Of a DNA stretch of 64,000 bases, positions 35,072-43,607 are shown one piece after another. The notes beneath the pieces were generated by a model. That model was given only the letters and a program-made list of their open reading frames with translations, was not told where the DNA came from and did no database searches. Position 1 is the first letter of the stretch. Each line of letters starts with the position of its first letter. Location: NCBI RefSeq assembly GCF_027941835.1, contig NZ_CP116005.1:1565501-1629500 (forward strand). Reading direction: 5' to 3'. A program made the translations under genes and the position numbers. The DNA is from Sphingosinicella microcystinivorans (lineage in GTDB: Bacteria; Pseudomonadota; Alphaproteobacteria; Sphingomonadales; Sphingomonadaceae).

Positions 35072-36361
35072 ATGGACAATCTCTCTCTTCAGCAGGCCCG
35101 CGCCGAGGTCGTTCCGCGCGGTGTCGCTTCGGCGACCGCAATCTATGCAGCACGGGCTGAGAACGCTGAAATATGGGATGTAGAAGGGCGGCGGTATATC
35201 GATTTTGCCGGAGGTATCGCGGTCCTGAATGTCGGGCATCGCCACCCCAAGATCATCGATGCGGTAAGCCGGCAACTCGGGCAGTTCACGCATACTGCTT
35301 TCCAGGTTGCGCCCTACCCATCCTATATCGAACTGGCACAGCGATTGAACCGGCTTGCGCCAATCGAAGGGCCCGCCAAGACGGTATTTTTTACCACCGG
35401 CGCCGAAGCGACTGAAAATGCAGTGAAAATTGCACGCTCGGCGACTCGGCGAGGCGGCGTGGTCGCATTTTCGGGCGGCTTTCACGGGCGCACGTTGCTG
35501 GCATCTGCGATGACCGGGAAAGTTTTACCATACAAAAAGGCTGCCGGACCGTTCCCTCCCGAAGTCTTTCACCTGCCTTTTCCGTCACCGACTACGGGCG
35601 TGTCGGTTCAGGACATGCTGAAGGCGCTCGATTTCCTTTTTGCTTCGGATGTCGAGCCGGACCGGATCGCGGCCTTCATTGTCGAGCCCATTCAGGGCGA
35701 GGGCGGGTTCCATGTCCCGTTTCCGGAATTCTTCGATGTGCTTGACCGGTTGAGAGAACGACACGGTATCCTGTTGATCGCCGACGAAGTGCAGACGGGC
35801 TTTGCGCGCACGGGTAAAATGTTCGCCATGGAGCACCACGCCATCAAGCCCGATCTGATCGCCGTCGCCAAGTCGCTTGCTGGCGGCTTTCCGCTGTCCG
35901 GCGTTATCGGGCGGGCCGAGGTCATGGATGCGGTCGAACCTGGCGGTCTTGGCGGGACATATGGCGGGTCGCCGGTCGCCTGCGCGGCCGCGCTCGCCGT
36001 GCTCGACGTCATTGATGAAGAGGGCTTGGCCGAACGCGCCGAGCAGATCGGAGGCATCATTGCCGATCGTATCGGGAGGCTGTCGGCAGAAGACGGTTCG
36101 CTGATCGCAGGCTTGCGCGGCAAGGGAGCGATGATCGCATTCGACATTGTCGACAGGGATGGCTTGCCCGATGCTGCGCGCGCAAAGCAGATATGCGGCC
36201 AGGCGATGGAGGCAGGTCTGCTCCTGCTGAGCTGCGGTCAGGCGGGGCAAGCCATCCGCATCCTCGTCCCTCTCACTGCGTCGGACGAATTGATTGCGGA
36301 GGGGCTCGATATTCTCGAGGCCGTCCTGACGGCCAATCGCGGCGCCGCGGCGATTTCGTAG
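35072..36361 (+). CDS. Class III aminotransferase, 4-aminobutyrate aminotransferase-like (PuuE/GabT)
   Basis: The 429-residue PLP enzyme has FTTGAEATENAVKIARSATR, GGFHGRT, IVEPIQGEGGF, ADEVQTGFARTGKMFA and the PLP Lys in VAKSLAGGFPLSGVIGR, as in GABA aminotransferases. It transfers the amino group of GABA or a related omega-amino acid to 2-oxoglutarate. ATG at 35072 starts the family-normal N-terminus; the frame is open further upstream through the operator region. With the PuuA- and PuuB-like genes it would complete amine breakdown to a semialdehyde. Confidence 0.9.
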   Translation: MDNLSLQQARAEVVPRGVASATAIYAARAENAEIWDVEGRRYIDFAGGIAVLNVGHRHPKIIDAVSRQLGQFTHTAFQVAPYPSYIELAQRLNRLAPIEGPAKTVFFTTGAEATENAVKIARSATRRGGVVAFSGGFHGRTLLASAMTGKVLPYKKAAGPFPPEVFHLPFPSPTTGVSVQDMLKALDFLFASDVEPDRIAAFIVEPIQGEGGFHVPFPEFFDVLDRLRERHGILLIADEVQTGFARTGKMFAMEHHAIKPDLIAVAKSLAGGFPLSGVIGRAEVMDAVEPGGLGGTYGGSPVACAAALAVLDVIDEEGLAERAEQIGGIIADRIGRLSAEDGSLIAGLRGKGAMIAFDIVDRDGLPDAARAKQICGQAMEAGLLLLSCGQAGQAIRILVPLTASDELIAEGLDILEAVLTANRGAAAIS

Positions 36362-36441
36362 CGCATCGATGCGAATGGTGTTAGGTCGTGCCCGACGTTC
36401 GCGCTGCGCCGGCGCCGGGCCCATTGAACAGGAAGAGTGAT

Positions 36442-36789
36442 ATGACGATCGTTTGTTTTGGTTCGCTCGATCCAGCCGGTGTCGATGCGGGCCCCGCATC
36501 CGACAGAATCGTCAGCGGTGACCCGCGAGCGACCTTGTGGGTGTATCATGAGTCAGAGGATGGCCGGTTTTCAGCAGGGGTTTGGCAATGCACGCCAGGG
36601 CGCTGGCGGATTGCCTGTGAAGAGCAGGAATATTGCCACATCCTGTCGGGATCGGGCGCAGTGATATCTTCGGATGGACGGCGTTTCTCTATTACCGCCG
36701 GCGATCAGTTCGTCGTCCCTTCGGGTTTCGTCGGCGAATGGGAAGTTGTCGAGACGATGAAAAAAAATTGGGTGGTCATGTTGCCATGA
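36442..36789 (+). CDS. Cupin domain protein (DUF861-like)
   Basis: The 115-residue single-domain cupin has WQCTPGRWRIACEEQEYCHI, then LSGSGAVISSDG and ITAGDQFVVPSGFVGEWEV, the pattern of the DUF861 group related to ureidoglycine aminohydrolase cupins. ATG at 36442 has AGGAAGAG upstream. Such cupins often accompany PuuB-type oxidases; role unknown, perhaps a small-molecule binder or isomerase. It is 80 bases after the aminotransferase. Confidence 0.8.
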   Translation: MTIVCFGSLDPAGVDAGPASDRIVSGDPRATLWVYHESEDGRFSAGVWQCTPGRWRIACEEQEYCHILSGSGAVISSDGRRFSITAGDQFVVPSGFVGEWEVVETMKKNWVVMLP

Positions 36790-36811
36790 CTACCCGATCG
36801 TCCTGAGATCG

Positions 36812-36833
36812 GCGAGGAAACAAGTGTCCTCGC
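36812..36833. terminator. Hairpin between convergent cupin and hydrolase genes
   Basis: GCGAGGA (36812-36818) pairs with TCCTCGC (36827-36833) around an 8-base loop. It lies between two convergent stop codons (36789 and 36842). There is no clear T-run, so terminator function is only suggested by position. Confidence 0.4.
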
Positions 36834-36841
36834 GTCGACCG

Positions 36842-37738
36842 TTATTCCTGCGAGAGCGCTGATTTCAGGAATTTCTGTACTGTCGGAAACAGCTGGGTTT
36901 CATCATGTTCGGCGTTGGGCACCAGTTCCATCTGGACCTTGATGCCGTTGGCCTCGAAATTCTTCTTCAGCGTTGCCAGGCGCTCGACACGGTTCTTTCC
37001 GGTTGAACCATAGTCGGCGCCCTTGACGTTTTCACCCATCCAGTAGGCGGAATCTCGCTCGATGGGTTCATTCCATTCATCCAGATCCTTCGCGCCCGCC
37101 ACCATATGCACTTTAACGTTCCGCATGGCGTTAAGGTTCAGCTTCGCATTGAAGCGGGCATAGAGATTCTTCGTTCCAACCCACCAGTCGGATGTGTTGT
37201 CGATCAGCGTGATCATGCCGGGTGCGCCGATGGAGATGGCGTGCAGCCGGTGCGGATGGAGATAGAAGAAGCGATGGGTGAAATGGCCGCCGCCCGAGAA
37301 GCCGTGCATATAGAATTTATTGTCTCGTAGGCGATATTTGGACGCGACCTCGTCGACCATGCTGAGCAGGACCAGGTCGTAGCGCGTGCCTTTATAGTCG
37401 ATGAGTTTGTAGGTCTCGAGATCCTGGTTTCCGTGCGTGTTGAGCGGGAACAGCGGCGCCATCAGGATGACGCCATTCTCTTCAGCGAACGCTCGGTTGT
37501 GTTGGATGTAATGATGCGGCCAACGCTCGGTGCCATGAACGAGTACGACCAGCGGATAGGTTTTCGTACCGTTCTCGTCATAGTCCTTCGGGACATAGAG
37601 CATATAGGAGAAGCGGGGATCCATCTGGCTGGCGAGAAACGGTGTGATCCATTTGTCGTGCCAACTGAACTCCTTGGTCTGGGCCGCCGCCGGGAAGGCG
37701 GCGAACAGCAGAACGCCGAGGAAAGCCAAGATACGCAT
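36842..37738 (-). CDS. Exported alpha/beta hydrolase (esterase/depolymerase-like)
   Basis: The 298-residue protein has a signal peptide (MRILAFLGVLLFAAFPAAAQ), an LVVLVHGTERWP strand-turn, the nucleophile elbow GFSGGG (MHGFSGGGHFTHRF) and a late ELVPNAEHDE with the likely catalytic His. It resembles polyhydroxybutyrate-depolymerase/esterase-type hydrolases. ATG at 37738 follows GGGAGG; the frame extends upstream to 37789. It probably releases a substrate in the periplasm. It is 32 bases after the solute-binding protein gene, with which it is likely cotranscribed. Confidence 0.8.
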   Translation of the reverse strand: MRILAFLGVLLFAAFPAAAQTKEFSWHDKWITPFLASQMDPRFSYMLYVPKDYDENGTKTYPLVVLVHGTERWPHHYIQHNRAFAEENGVILMAPLFPLNTHGNQDLETYKLIDYKGTRYDLVLLSMVDEVASKYRLRDNKFYMHGFSGGGHFTHRFFYLHPHRLHAISIGAPGMITLIDNTSDWWVGTKNLYARFNAKLNLNAMRNVKVHMVAGAKDLDEWNEPIERDSAYWMGENVKGADYGSTGKNRVERLATLKKNFEANGIKVQMELVPNAEHDETQLFPTVQKFLKSALSQE

Positions 37739-37770
37739 GTTGAAACCTCCCGAAAGACGTGGCTGGCCGA

Positions 37771-38820
37771 TTACCATTCCGATTCCCAACCGGATTCTGC
37801 CATGATCCGGTCGGCCAAGTCATAATGATAGCGCAGGTCGTTGACGTTGAAATCGTCGACCTTGAACGTACCGAGCTTGCGAAGGTCCGCTGCGGGCTCA
37901 ACATCCGACCGTACCGGATACTTGTGAACATGCTTCGACATCAGGGCTTGCCCCTTGGCCGAGAGGATGAAAGCGACGAGCTGCTCCGCCTGGCGATAGC
38001 GCTCGGTTCCGTTGGTCAGGTTTGTCGAAAGGCTGATCCCGGTTACGTTCGCGAAAAGACCATGGTCGGCGTCGAGCCAGACGACCTCGAGGTTCTTGTC
38101 GAGTCGCTCCTGCATGGCCTTGTCTTCAGGATACCAGTCGCGCAGATAGCCGAGATAGTAGGTGTTCATGAAACCGATGTCATATTTCCCTTCGGAAACC
38201 GCGAGTGCTTCCTTCACGTCGTTCAGGTAGCCACCTTTCGCAACATTCGCCGCAACGCCTTTCGCCCAGGCGCGAGCTTTGTCCTCGCCGTAGCGCGCGA
38301 TGATATAGGCAAGCGTGGAGCGGTTATACACGTTGCTCGATGCTCGCTGTGTCATGCGGCCCTTCCATTTGGGGTCCGCGAGATCGAGAATCGATTTGGG
38401 GTATTCGGAGCGCGGAACCTTGTTCTTGTTCACGATCGCCGTCCGAAAGCGCAGGGCCATGCCGAACCAGCGCCCATCGACATCGCGCCACTTGGCAGGG
38501 ACGATCTTGTTCATTTCCGCAACAAAGGCGGGTTCGAGCTTGTCGAGGTGGGTGAAATGCTTCGCTTCGAGCAGTCCTTTATAGTCCGACACGGTGATTA
38601 CATCGGTGGTGAAGATGTCATAGTCGCTGGTAACCCGCACGGGAATGCCGGTTTGCGCGGTGAAGGCGTCGATGACCGGCTGGAAATACTCCTGATCATG
38701 ATACCAGTTGATGCTGATCGGCCCCTTGGCCGGGGCGGCACCGTCCGCAACGGCCAGCGCCGGTACCGCAACCATGCCGGCCCAGCATGCCAAAAGCAGT
38801 GTGAAAAGCCGCTTCATCAT
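37771..38820 (-). CDS. ABC-type periplasmic solute-binding protein (Fe3+/FbpA-like family), orphan
   Basis: The 349-residue protein has a signal peptide ending near VPALAVA and the two-lobed pattern of family-1 solute-binding proteins: INWYHDQEYFQPVIDAFTAQ, DLADPKWKGRM, and FMNTYYLGYL with paired Tyr as in iron-binding FbpA/FutA proteins. Other family members bind polyamines or small organic ligands. No permease or ATPase gene is nearby, which is odd. A palindrome of the repeated type (site C) lies 67 bases upstream of its start, so it is probably part of the same regulon as the Puu-like genes. Confidence 0.83.
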   Translation of the reverse strand: MMKRLFTLLLACWAGMVAVPALAVADGAAPAKGPISINWYHDQEYFQPVIDAFTAQTGIPVRVTSDYDIFTTDVITVSDYKGLLEAKHFTHLDKLEPAFVAEMNKIVPAKWRDVDGRWFGMALRFRTAIVNKNKVPRSEYPKSILDLADPKWKGRMTQRASSNVYNRSTLAYIIARYGEDKARAWAKGVAANVAKGGYLNDVKEALAVSEGKYDIGFMNTYYLGYLRDWYPEDKAMQERLDKNLEVVWLDADHGLFANVTGISLSTNLTNGTERYRQAEQLVAFILSAKGQALMSKHVHKYPVRSDVEPAADLRKLGTFKVDDFNVNDLRYHYDLADRIMAESGWESEW

Positions 38821-38886
38821 AAAATGCCTCCCTAAATTCCGATTGCCGAGGAGGTCCTCGACTACCCCCTAATCCGCGAATATAAT

Positions 38887-38902
38887 ATGAATAATTAGTC
38901 AC
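38887..38902. promoter_or_regulatory. Candidate TetR operator, site C
   Basis: ATGAAT-AATT-AGTCAC is an imperfect copy of the repeated palindrome, in the divergent region (38821-39167) between the solute-binding protein and the PuuA-like gene. It is nearer the solute-binding protein. Confidence 0.45.
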
Positions 38903-38989
38903 GTTCAAGCGGAATGTACCAGTTCGCCGAACCGATGGCTGTCGCCTGGCTTGCAATCAGGCTTGCCAAGAGCCCCAGATTTCGATTAT

Positions 38990-39005
38990 GTGTATAATTA
39001 TTCAC
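38990..39005. promoter_or_regulatory. Candidate TetR operator, site D, overlapping a -10 element
   Basis: GTGTAT-AATT-ATTCAC is a near-perfect palindrome of the repeated type; TATAAT at 38993-38998 lies inside it and may be the -10 box for the PuuA-like gene starting at 39168. No good -35 box is seen at standard spacing. The 347-base gap holds no gene. Confidence 0.5.
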
Positions 39006-39167
39006 ATTTCGAAATCCGATTGCCGGAGGGCGGCGGATCCGGAATCTGAATATCGCCCGGCATCTATTCTGGGCGCGCGCATCGCGGCGTTCATGACGGT
39101 CTGCAATTTACGTCGGACCAGGTTTGCCGAGATCCCCGGCCGCATCGTCGGTCGAGATGGAGGATAT

Positions 39168-40517
39168 ATGAATATCGAAGAGCTGCGAAAGTGGCTGACG
39201 GATAACCGGGTGGGTGAAGTCGTATGCCTGATTCCCGACATGACAGGCGCCGCGCGCGGCAAATCGCTGACGCCGGCGCTGTTCCTGTCGAGCCTGGAAG
39301 GTGATGGCTTGAAGATACCCGAGGGGACTTACAATATTTCGGTTCAGGGAGAGACCGTTTATAATCGGCACGTCCCGCGAACCGAGAATGACCTGACGCT
39401 GGTGCCGGATCTGTCGACCATCCACCTCGCGCCGTGGAACAAGGAAGCGGCCGCATGCGTGATCTGCGATACCATCGACCGGAACAATCACTATTATGGT
39501 GCCGCTCCGCGGCAAATTCTGCGAACAGTCGTCGATCTCTATGCAGAGCGCGGCTGGGCGCCGATCGTTGGTCCAGAAGTCGAGTTTTACCTGATATCGC
39601 AGTTCAACGACACGATCCTCGAACCGAGCGCGCCGAGGGGCAGTTCGGGCCTGCGTGAATTCGGGCAGCACATCTACAGCCTCGACGCTCTGGATGACTT
39701 TGACGGCCTGTTCGAGGAACTGTTCCAGTTCTCGGAAATCCAGAATATTGAGCTCGACACGCTGATCCACGAGGATGGTCCTTGCCAGTTCGAGGTGAGC
39801 CTGCGGCACGGAGATGCGTTGAAGGTCGCCGACCAGTTGTTTCTGTTCAAGCGGATGGCGCGGCATGTTGCGAAGCGCCACGGCGTTTTCCTGACCTTCA
39901 TGGCAAAACCCTATGCCAATGAGAGCGGAAGTGCGATCCATCTGCATCATAGCGTCGTGGACATTGCGAGCGGTACGAACATCTTTGCGAATGTCGATAA
40001 TTCCGACACGCCGCGCTTCTATCAATTCATCGCGGGGCTTCAGCAGCACCTGCCCGAAGCGATGCCGATGCTGGCGCCCTACACGAACTCGTACAATCGG
40101 TTCGAGGCCTACATGGCGGCGCCGACCAACACGCACTGGAGCCGCGAAAACCGGACGGTCGGGTTGCGAGTCCCGCAGGGCGGCCGGTCTGCGAGACGTG
40201 TCGAGAACCGTATCCCGGGCTCCGATATCAATCCCTATCTTGCGATCGCGGCGTCGCTCCTTTGCGGCTTCGTGGGCATGGTGGAGGAACTGGCGCCGCG
40301 CGATGAATATGTAGGCGAGGGATATGAGGACAGGGAGCGCCCTCTTCCTGCGACATTGACCGAAAGCGTCGCGGCATTCTCGCGATCGGACATGATCCGA
40401 ACCTATCTTGGAGACGTTTTCGCGGAGACCTTCGCCGATATCAAGCAGCGCGAATATGAGCACCGGTCGAGCATCCTCAGCCCATGGGATGTCCGCTTCC
40501 TGATGGTCAATACCTGA
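39168..40517 (+). CDS. Gamma-glutamylamine synthetase, PuuA-like glutamine synthetase homologue
   Basis: The 449-residue protein has the glutamine-synthetase catalytic fold: VGPEVEFYLI, CQFEVSLRHGDALKVAD, GSAIHLHHS, and NTHWSRENRTVGLRVP. It lacks the usual bacterial GlnA adenylylation region and matches the length of PuuA/IpuC-type enzymes, which join glutamate to an amine with ATP. ATG at 39168 follows GGAGG; the open frame begins earlier, through operator site D. It is followed by a PuuB-like oxidase. Confidence 0.88.
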   Translation: MNIEELRKWLTDNRVGEVVCLIPDMTGAARGKSLTPALFLSSLEGDGLKIPEGTYNISVQGETVYNRHVPRTENDLTLVPDLSTIHLAPWNKEAAACVICDTIDRNNHYYGAAPRQILRTVVDLYAERGWAPIVGPEVEFYLISQFNDTILEPSAPRGSSGLREFGQHIYSLDALDDFDGLFEELFQFSEIQNIELDTLIHEDGPCQFEVSLRHGDALKVADQLFLFKRMARHVAKRHGVFLTFMAKPYANESGSAIHLHHSVVDIASGTNIFANVDNSDTPRFYQFIAGLQQHLPEAMPMLAPYTNSYNRFEAYMAAPTNTHWSRENRTVGLRVPQGGRSARRVENRIPGSDINPYLAIAASLLCGFVGMVEELAPRDEYVGEGYEDRERPLPATLTESVAAFSRSDMIRTYLGDVFAETFADIKQREYEHRSSILSPWDVRFLMVNT

Positions 40518-40575
40518 TCTTGGCTGTTATCCGGCGGGGTCCGCGACGCCGGGTGACGATTAAATGGAGTGAGGG

Positions 40576-41868
40576 ATGAACGCCCGGAAACCACAGCCAC
40601 ACGCGCCGTCCTATTACGCCGCGACGGCGCACAGCCAACCCTCTCGCCCTATGCTCGCGGGCCGCCGCGATGCCGACATCTGTGTCGTTGGCGGTGGTTT
40701 TTCGGGAGTGTCGACCGCGCTGGCGCTGGCCGAAAGAGGTTATTCGGTCATCCTGCTCGAGCAGAACAGGATCGGATGGGGCGCGTCCGGGCGGAATGGC
40801 GGTCAGGTGCTGGCCGGATGGTCTGGCGAGCATAACCTGGTCAAACAGCTCGGCGATCGGGCAAGCGAATTTCTTTCGCGCACACGCTACCGCGGTCATG
40901 AGATCATCGAACAGCGCATCGCGAGATATGGCATCGCGTGCGATTATGCCGTGGGTACCGCGACGGCAGCGCTGAGTACGCGATATCTCCATAAGCTCGA
41001 GGCTGAATATACGGCGCTCGCGGCGGAGGGGCAGGCGGGCCATTTGGAGCTGGTCGACGGCGGACGGATCAAACAATATATAGGTTCCGACCTGTATTGC
41101 GGCGGATTGATCGACAGTCGCGGCGCACATTGCCATCCTCTGAACCTGTGCATCGGCGAAGCGCTTGCTGCGGAATCCCTGGGTGTCCAGATCTTCGAAA
41201 ATTCACAGGTAACCGGAATTGAGCAGAAGAGTGGGGTCATGGTATCGACGTTCGCCGGAGCGGTTCTCGCATCAGCGGTGGTTCTGGCGGGGAGCGCATA
41301 CCATCATCTGTTACCGCAACAACTGGGCGGCTACACCCTGCCGGCAATGACCTATGTCATGGCGACGGAGCCGTTGGAAAGCAGGTTTGCGAAAAGCTTG
41401 CTACCTGCAAATCATGCGATTTGCGACACGAAGGAGGTGCTCGATTACTTCCGCTTGAGCGCCGACAATCGCCTGCTATGGGGTGGGGAGTGCAGCTACT
41501 CGAACCGCAGCGCCGTCGACATACGGAAAATCCTTACTCCCGGTATGCTTCGGGCCTTTCCGCAATTGGCAGCGACGCGCGTCGAGTTCACCTGGAGTGG
41601 TGCCATCGACATCACGCTGAATCGTGTTCCCATGATTGGGCGTACCGGGAAGGCACTCTATCATATCCAGGGATTCTCAGGGCACGGCGTGAATACAAGC
41701 CATATCGCGTCGGAAATTGTCGCGGATGCCATCAGTGATGACCTGGCACCGATCGACTTGCTTCAGGAGGCGCGTCACTGGCGCATTCCTGCCGCCGATT
41801 TCATCGGCAATCCCATGCTTGCGCTTGGAATGACGTATTTCAGGATGCGCGACCGCCTCGGATTTTGA
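40576..41868 (+). CDS. FAD-dependent amine oxidase, PuuB-like (DAO family)
   Basis: The 430-residue protein has VVGGGFSGVSTALALAERG for FAD, GWGASGRNGGQVLAGWSGE as in gamma-glutamylputrescine oxidases, and a C-terminal IQGFSGHGVNTSHIA segment. It oxidises the gamma-glutamyl amine to an aldehyde, giving H2O2. ATG at 40576 is preceded by GGAGTGAGGG. It is 58 bases after the PuuA-like gene. The expected partners PuuC (aldehyde dehydrogenase) and PuuD (gamma-glutamyl hydrolase) are not in the window. Confidence 0.9.
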   Translation: MNARKPQPHAPSYYAATAHSQPSRPMLAGRRDADICVVGGGFSGVSTALALAERGYSVILLEQNRIGWGASGRNGGQVLAGWSGEHNLVKQLGDRASEFLSRTRYRGHEIIEQRIARYGIACDYAVGTATAALSTRYLHKLEAEYTALAAEGQAGHLELVDGGRIKQYIGSDLYCGGLIDSRGAHCHPLNLCIGEALAAESLGVQIFENSQVTGIEQKSGVMVSTFAGAVLASAVVLAGSAYHHLLPQQLGGYTLPAMTYVMATEPLESRFAKSLLPANHAICDTKEVLDYFRLSADNRLLWGGECSYSNRSAVDIRKILTPGMLRAFPQLAATRVEFTWSGAIDITLNRVPMIGRTGKALYHIQGFSGHGVNTSHIASEIVADAISDDLAPIDLLQEARHWRIPAADFIGNPMLALGMTYFRMRDRLGF

Positions 41869-41896
41869 AGCAAGCGGGATTTCGACCCCATTTGGT

Positions 41897-42586
41897 CTAT
41901 AGCAACGTTTCGTGAGGTTTCTTTCTTGTCTTAACTTTCTTCGTCGACACAGTCTCCGGAACCACACGCGAATACCGCTCGAACAAATCACGTACGCTGT
42001 CCATCAGGAACTGCTGTTTCAGTTTAGCCCGCTTCTCGGTTTCGGTCGCTATCGAGACTGCGACCGCATCGACCAAGATTGTAAAATACCCGGCCAATGC
42101 GAACTTCTCGTCATCGCCAAGCTGAATAGGGCCTTTGTCCATCAGCGCCGCCAGTCGCTTGGCATATTGCTTGTCGTGCGTTTCGCCGATCTCATAGAGT
42201 TCGGGATTGTTGCGAACGATATTGACGAGGACGAGAAGGCCCTTCTGGTCGCGATAGTTTTTGACCAGTCTTTCGGTCAGGGCGAGAAACTCGTCGACGA
42301 TGCTGTCATACTTCGCGCTCGCCTCGACCTCTTCGAGCGCCTGATTGTCCATGGCGAGCCACCGTTCGAACAACGCAACCATGATCGCCTGCTTGTTCGG
42401 AAAATACTGGTAGACCGATCCGATCGATGCGCCCGCCTGCTTAGCGATCGAGATCGTCGTTAAATGGTCGTAACCCTTCTCGTCGAGCAGGGTCGCCGCA
42501 GCCGCGAGAATCCGCTCAACGCTGTCGATGGCCCGCTGTTGCGAGGGTATTTTCCGGGGAACGATTACGCGTTTCTTGGTCCCCAT
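41897..42586 (-). CDS. TetR-family regulator
   Basis: The 229-residue protein has a TetR N-terminal helix-turn-helix (AAATLLDEKGYDHLTTISIA, then GASIGSVYQYFPNK) and a helical ligand-binding domain. Both ends are Lys/Arg-rich. The start is uncertain: ATG 42586 gives a family-like N-terminus, though an ATG at 42628 is possible. A perfect palindrome (site E) lies 120 bases upstream, and four related copies precede the neighbouring transcription units, so this is the likely repressor of the Puu-like island. It converges with the PuuB-like gene. Confidence 0.87.
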   Translation of the reverse strand: MGTKKRVIVPRKIPSQQRAIDSVERILAAAATLLDEKGYDHLTTISIAKQAGASIGSVYQYFPNKQAIMVALFERWLAMDNQALEEVEASAKYDSIVDEFLALTERLVKNYRDQKGLLVLVNIVRNNPELYEIGETHDKQYAKRLAALMDKGPIQLGDDEKFALAGYFTILVDAVAVSIATETEKRAKLKQQFLMDSVRDLFERYSRVVPETVSTKKVKTRKKPHETLL

Positions 42587-42705
42587 TTTGCAGTCCACAT
42601 CCTTCTGTTTCTCAATCCTCTGCACCATAGCCGCCGATACCGCGAGTGCCCAAATAAAAACTATTATTCGCTTTTTTGTTGCGGAATCATTTTTCCGCCT
42701 ATAAT

Positions 42706-42723
42706 GTGAATTATTATTCACAA
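42706..42723. promoter_or_regulatory. Candidate TetR operator, site E, at a promoter
   Basis: TGTGAAT-TATT-ATTCACA is a perfect 18-base palindrome and the best copy of the repeated motif. TATAAT at 42701-42706 touches its left end; with TTGTTG at 42677-42682 (18-base spacing) it forms a good promoter for the rightward C45-type gene. The leftward TetR gene starts 120 bases away. A half-site (TATTATTCGC, 42663-42672) lies between. Confidence 0.6.
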
Positions 42724-42829
42724 CGCAGATACTGCCCGACGCCATGAACTCCCGTCCCATTCGCCGATGTCGAAGGCGGCCCCTATGCGAAAATAGGGCA
42801 CTTCTTTCCGAGAATACCTTTGAAATTTT

Positions 42830-43171
42830 ATGGACTTACCTGCGACCATGAGCGTCAAGAACATCCGGACCTTCCCCCTGATCGACATAGCGGGACCACC
42901 CGAAGCGCGCGGGCTTCAATATGGTATGAAGGCGAAAGACTATATTCTGCGTGCGATCCAGAACTACAAACTCGCCTACGCCGATCTGGGCGTAGGCTGG
43001 GAGCAGGCCTGTGGCATCGCGGATACGTTCCTTCCCATGTTGGAGAATCGCGAAGAGTGGTTACTGACTGAGGTGAAGGCAATCGCGCAGGGGGCGGGTG
43101 TTCGCACCAACGAAATACTGGCGCTGAACTGCCGAACGTGTCCGCCGTCAGCACCAATGGCACAGATTTGA
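42830..43171 (+). pseudogene. N-terminal part of a C45-family autoproteolytic acyltransferase/hydrolase, cut by an IS element
   Basis: About 103 residues (IDIAGPPEARGLQYGMKAKD to GAGVRTNEILALNCRT) match the N-terminal region of the acyl-CoA:6-aminopenicillanate acyltransferase (C45) family, which is normally about 350 residues and carries its nucleophile Cys just after this point. The reading frame then runs into the IS3 remnant and stops at 43171. The catalytic half is lost. An ATG at 42848 is a possible alternative start. An amidase at this place could have served as the gamma-glutamyl amide hydrolase of the pathway, which is speculation. Confidence 0.7.
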
Positions 43172-43182
43172 GGTTGTGAAGT

Positions 43183-43243
43183 AAGGAGGATTTGGGCTTC
43201 GTCGTAGTGACGAAGGAACGAAGATGAAGCCCAAATCCTCCTT
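43183..43243 (+). promoter_or_regulatory. Hairpin covering the transposase orfA start
   Basis: AAGGAGGATTTGGGCTTC (43183-43200) is the exact reverse complement of 43226-43243, with 25 bases between. The right arm contains codons 2-7 of orfA (ATG at 43224). In a transcript reading in from outside, this 18-bp stem would block translation of the transposase, a known protective device of insertion sequences. Confidence 0.6.
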
Positions 43244-43607
43244 GAAAAAATCGGCCAAGCCCCCTGCGGAACGGGTGGTGAAGGATATCCGGCGCGCGAC
43301 ACGCCGGCACTTCTCAGCAGAGGACAAGATCCGGATCGTACTGGAAGGGCTGCGCGGCGAGGACAGCATCGCCGAGCTGTGCCGCAAGGAAGGCATAGCG
43401 CAGAGCCTGTACTATACCTGGTCGAAGGAGTTCATGGAAGCGGGCAAGCGGCGCTTGGCGGGCGACACCGCCCGTGCCGCGACCACCGGCGAGGTGCATG
43501 ACCTGCGCCGCGAAGCCCGTGCGCTGAAGGAATGCGTCGCCGATCTGACGCTGGAGAACCGTCTGCTCAAAAAAAGCATGATCGCGGATGGGGAAGGCGG
43601 CGAATGA
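43224..43607 (+). CDS. IS3-family transposase OrfA
   Basis: The 127-residue protein has an HTH domain (FSAEDKIRIVLEGLRGEDSI, CRKEGIAQSLYYTWSKEF) and a C-terminal leucine-zipper-like helix (REARALKECVADLTLENRLL). It binds IS ends. Near its end a run of seven A (43569-43575) followed by G is a typical slippery site for -1 frameshifting to the OrfAB fusion. The stop overlaps the orfB start (ATGA at 43604-43607). Confidence 0.9.
   Translation: MKPKSSLKKSAKPPAERVVKDIRRATRRHFSAEDKIRIVLEGLRGEDSIAELCRKEGIAQSLYYTWSKEFMEAGKRRLAGDTARAATTGEVHDLRREARALKECVADLTLENRLLKKSMIADGEGGE

Noticed and set aside
37771-38820. Calling the solute-binding protein a dedicated iron transporter component
   Set aside because: Paired Tyr residues suggest the Fe3+ family, but there is no permease or ATPase and the gene belongs to an amine-related regulon by its operator.
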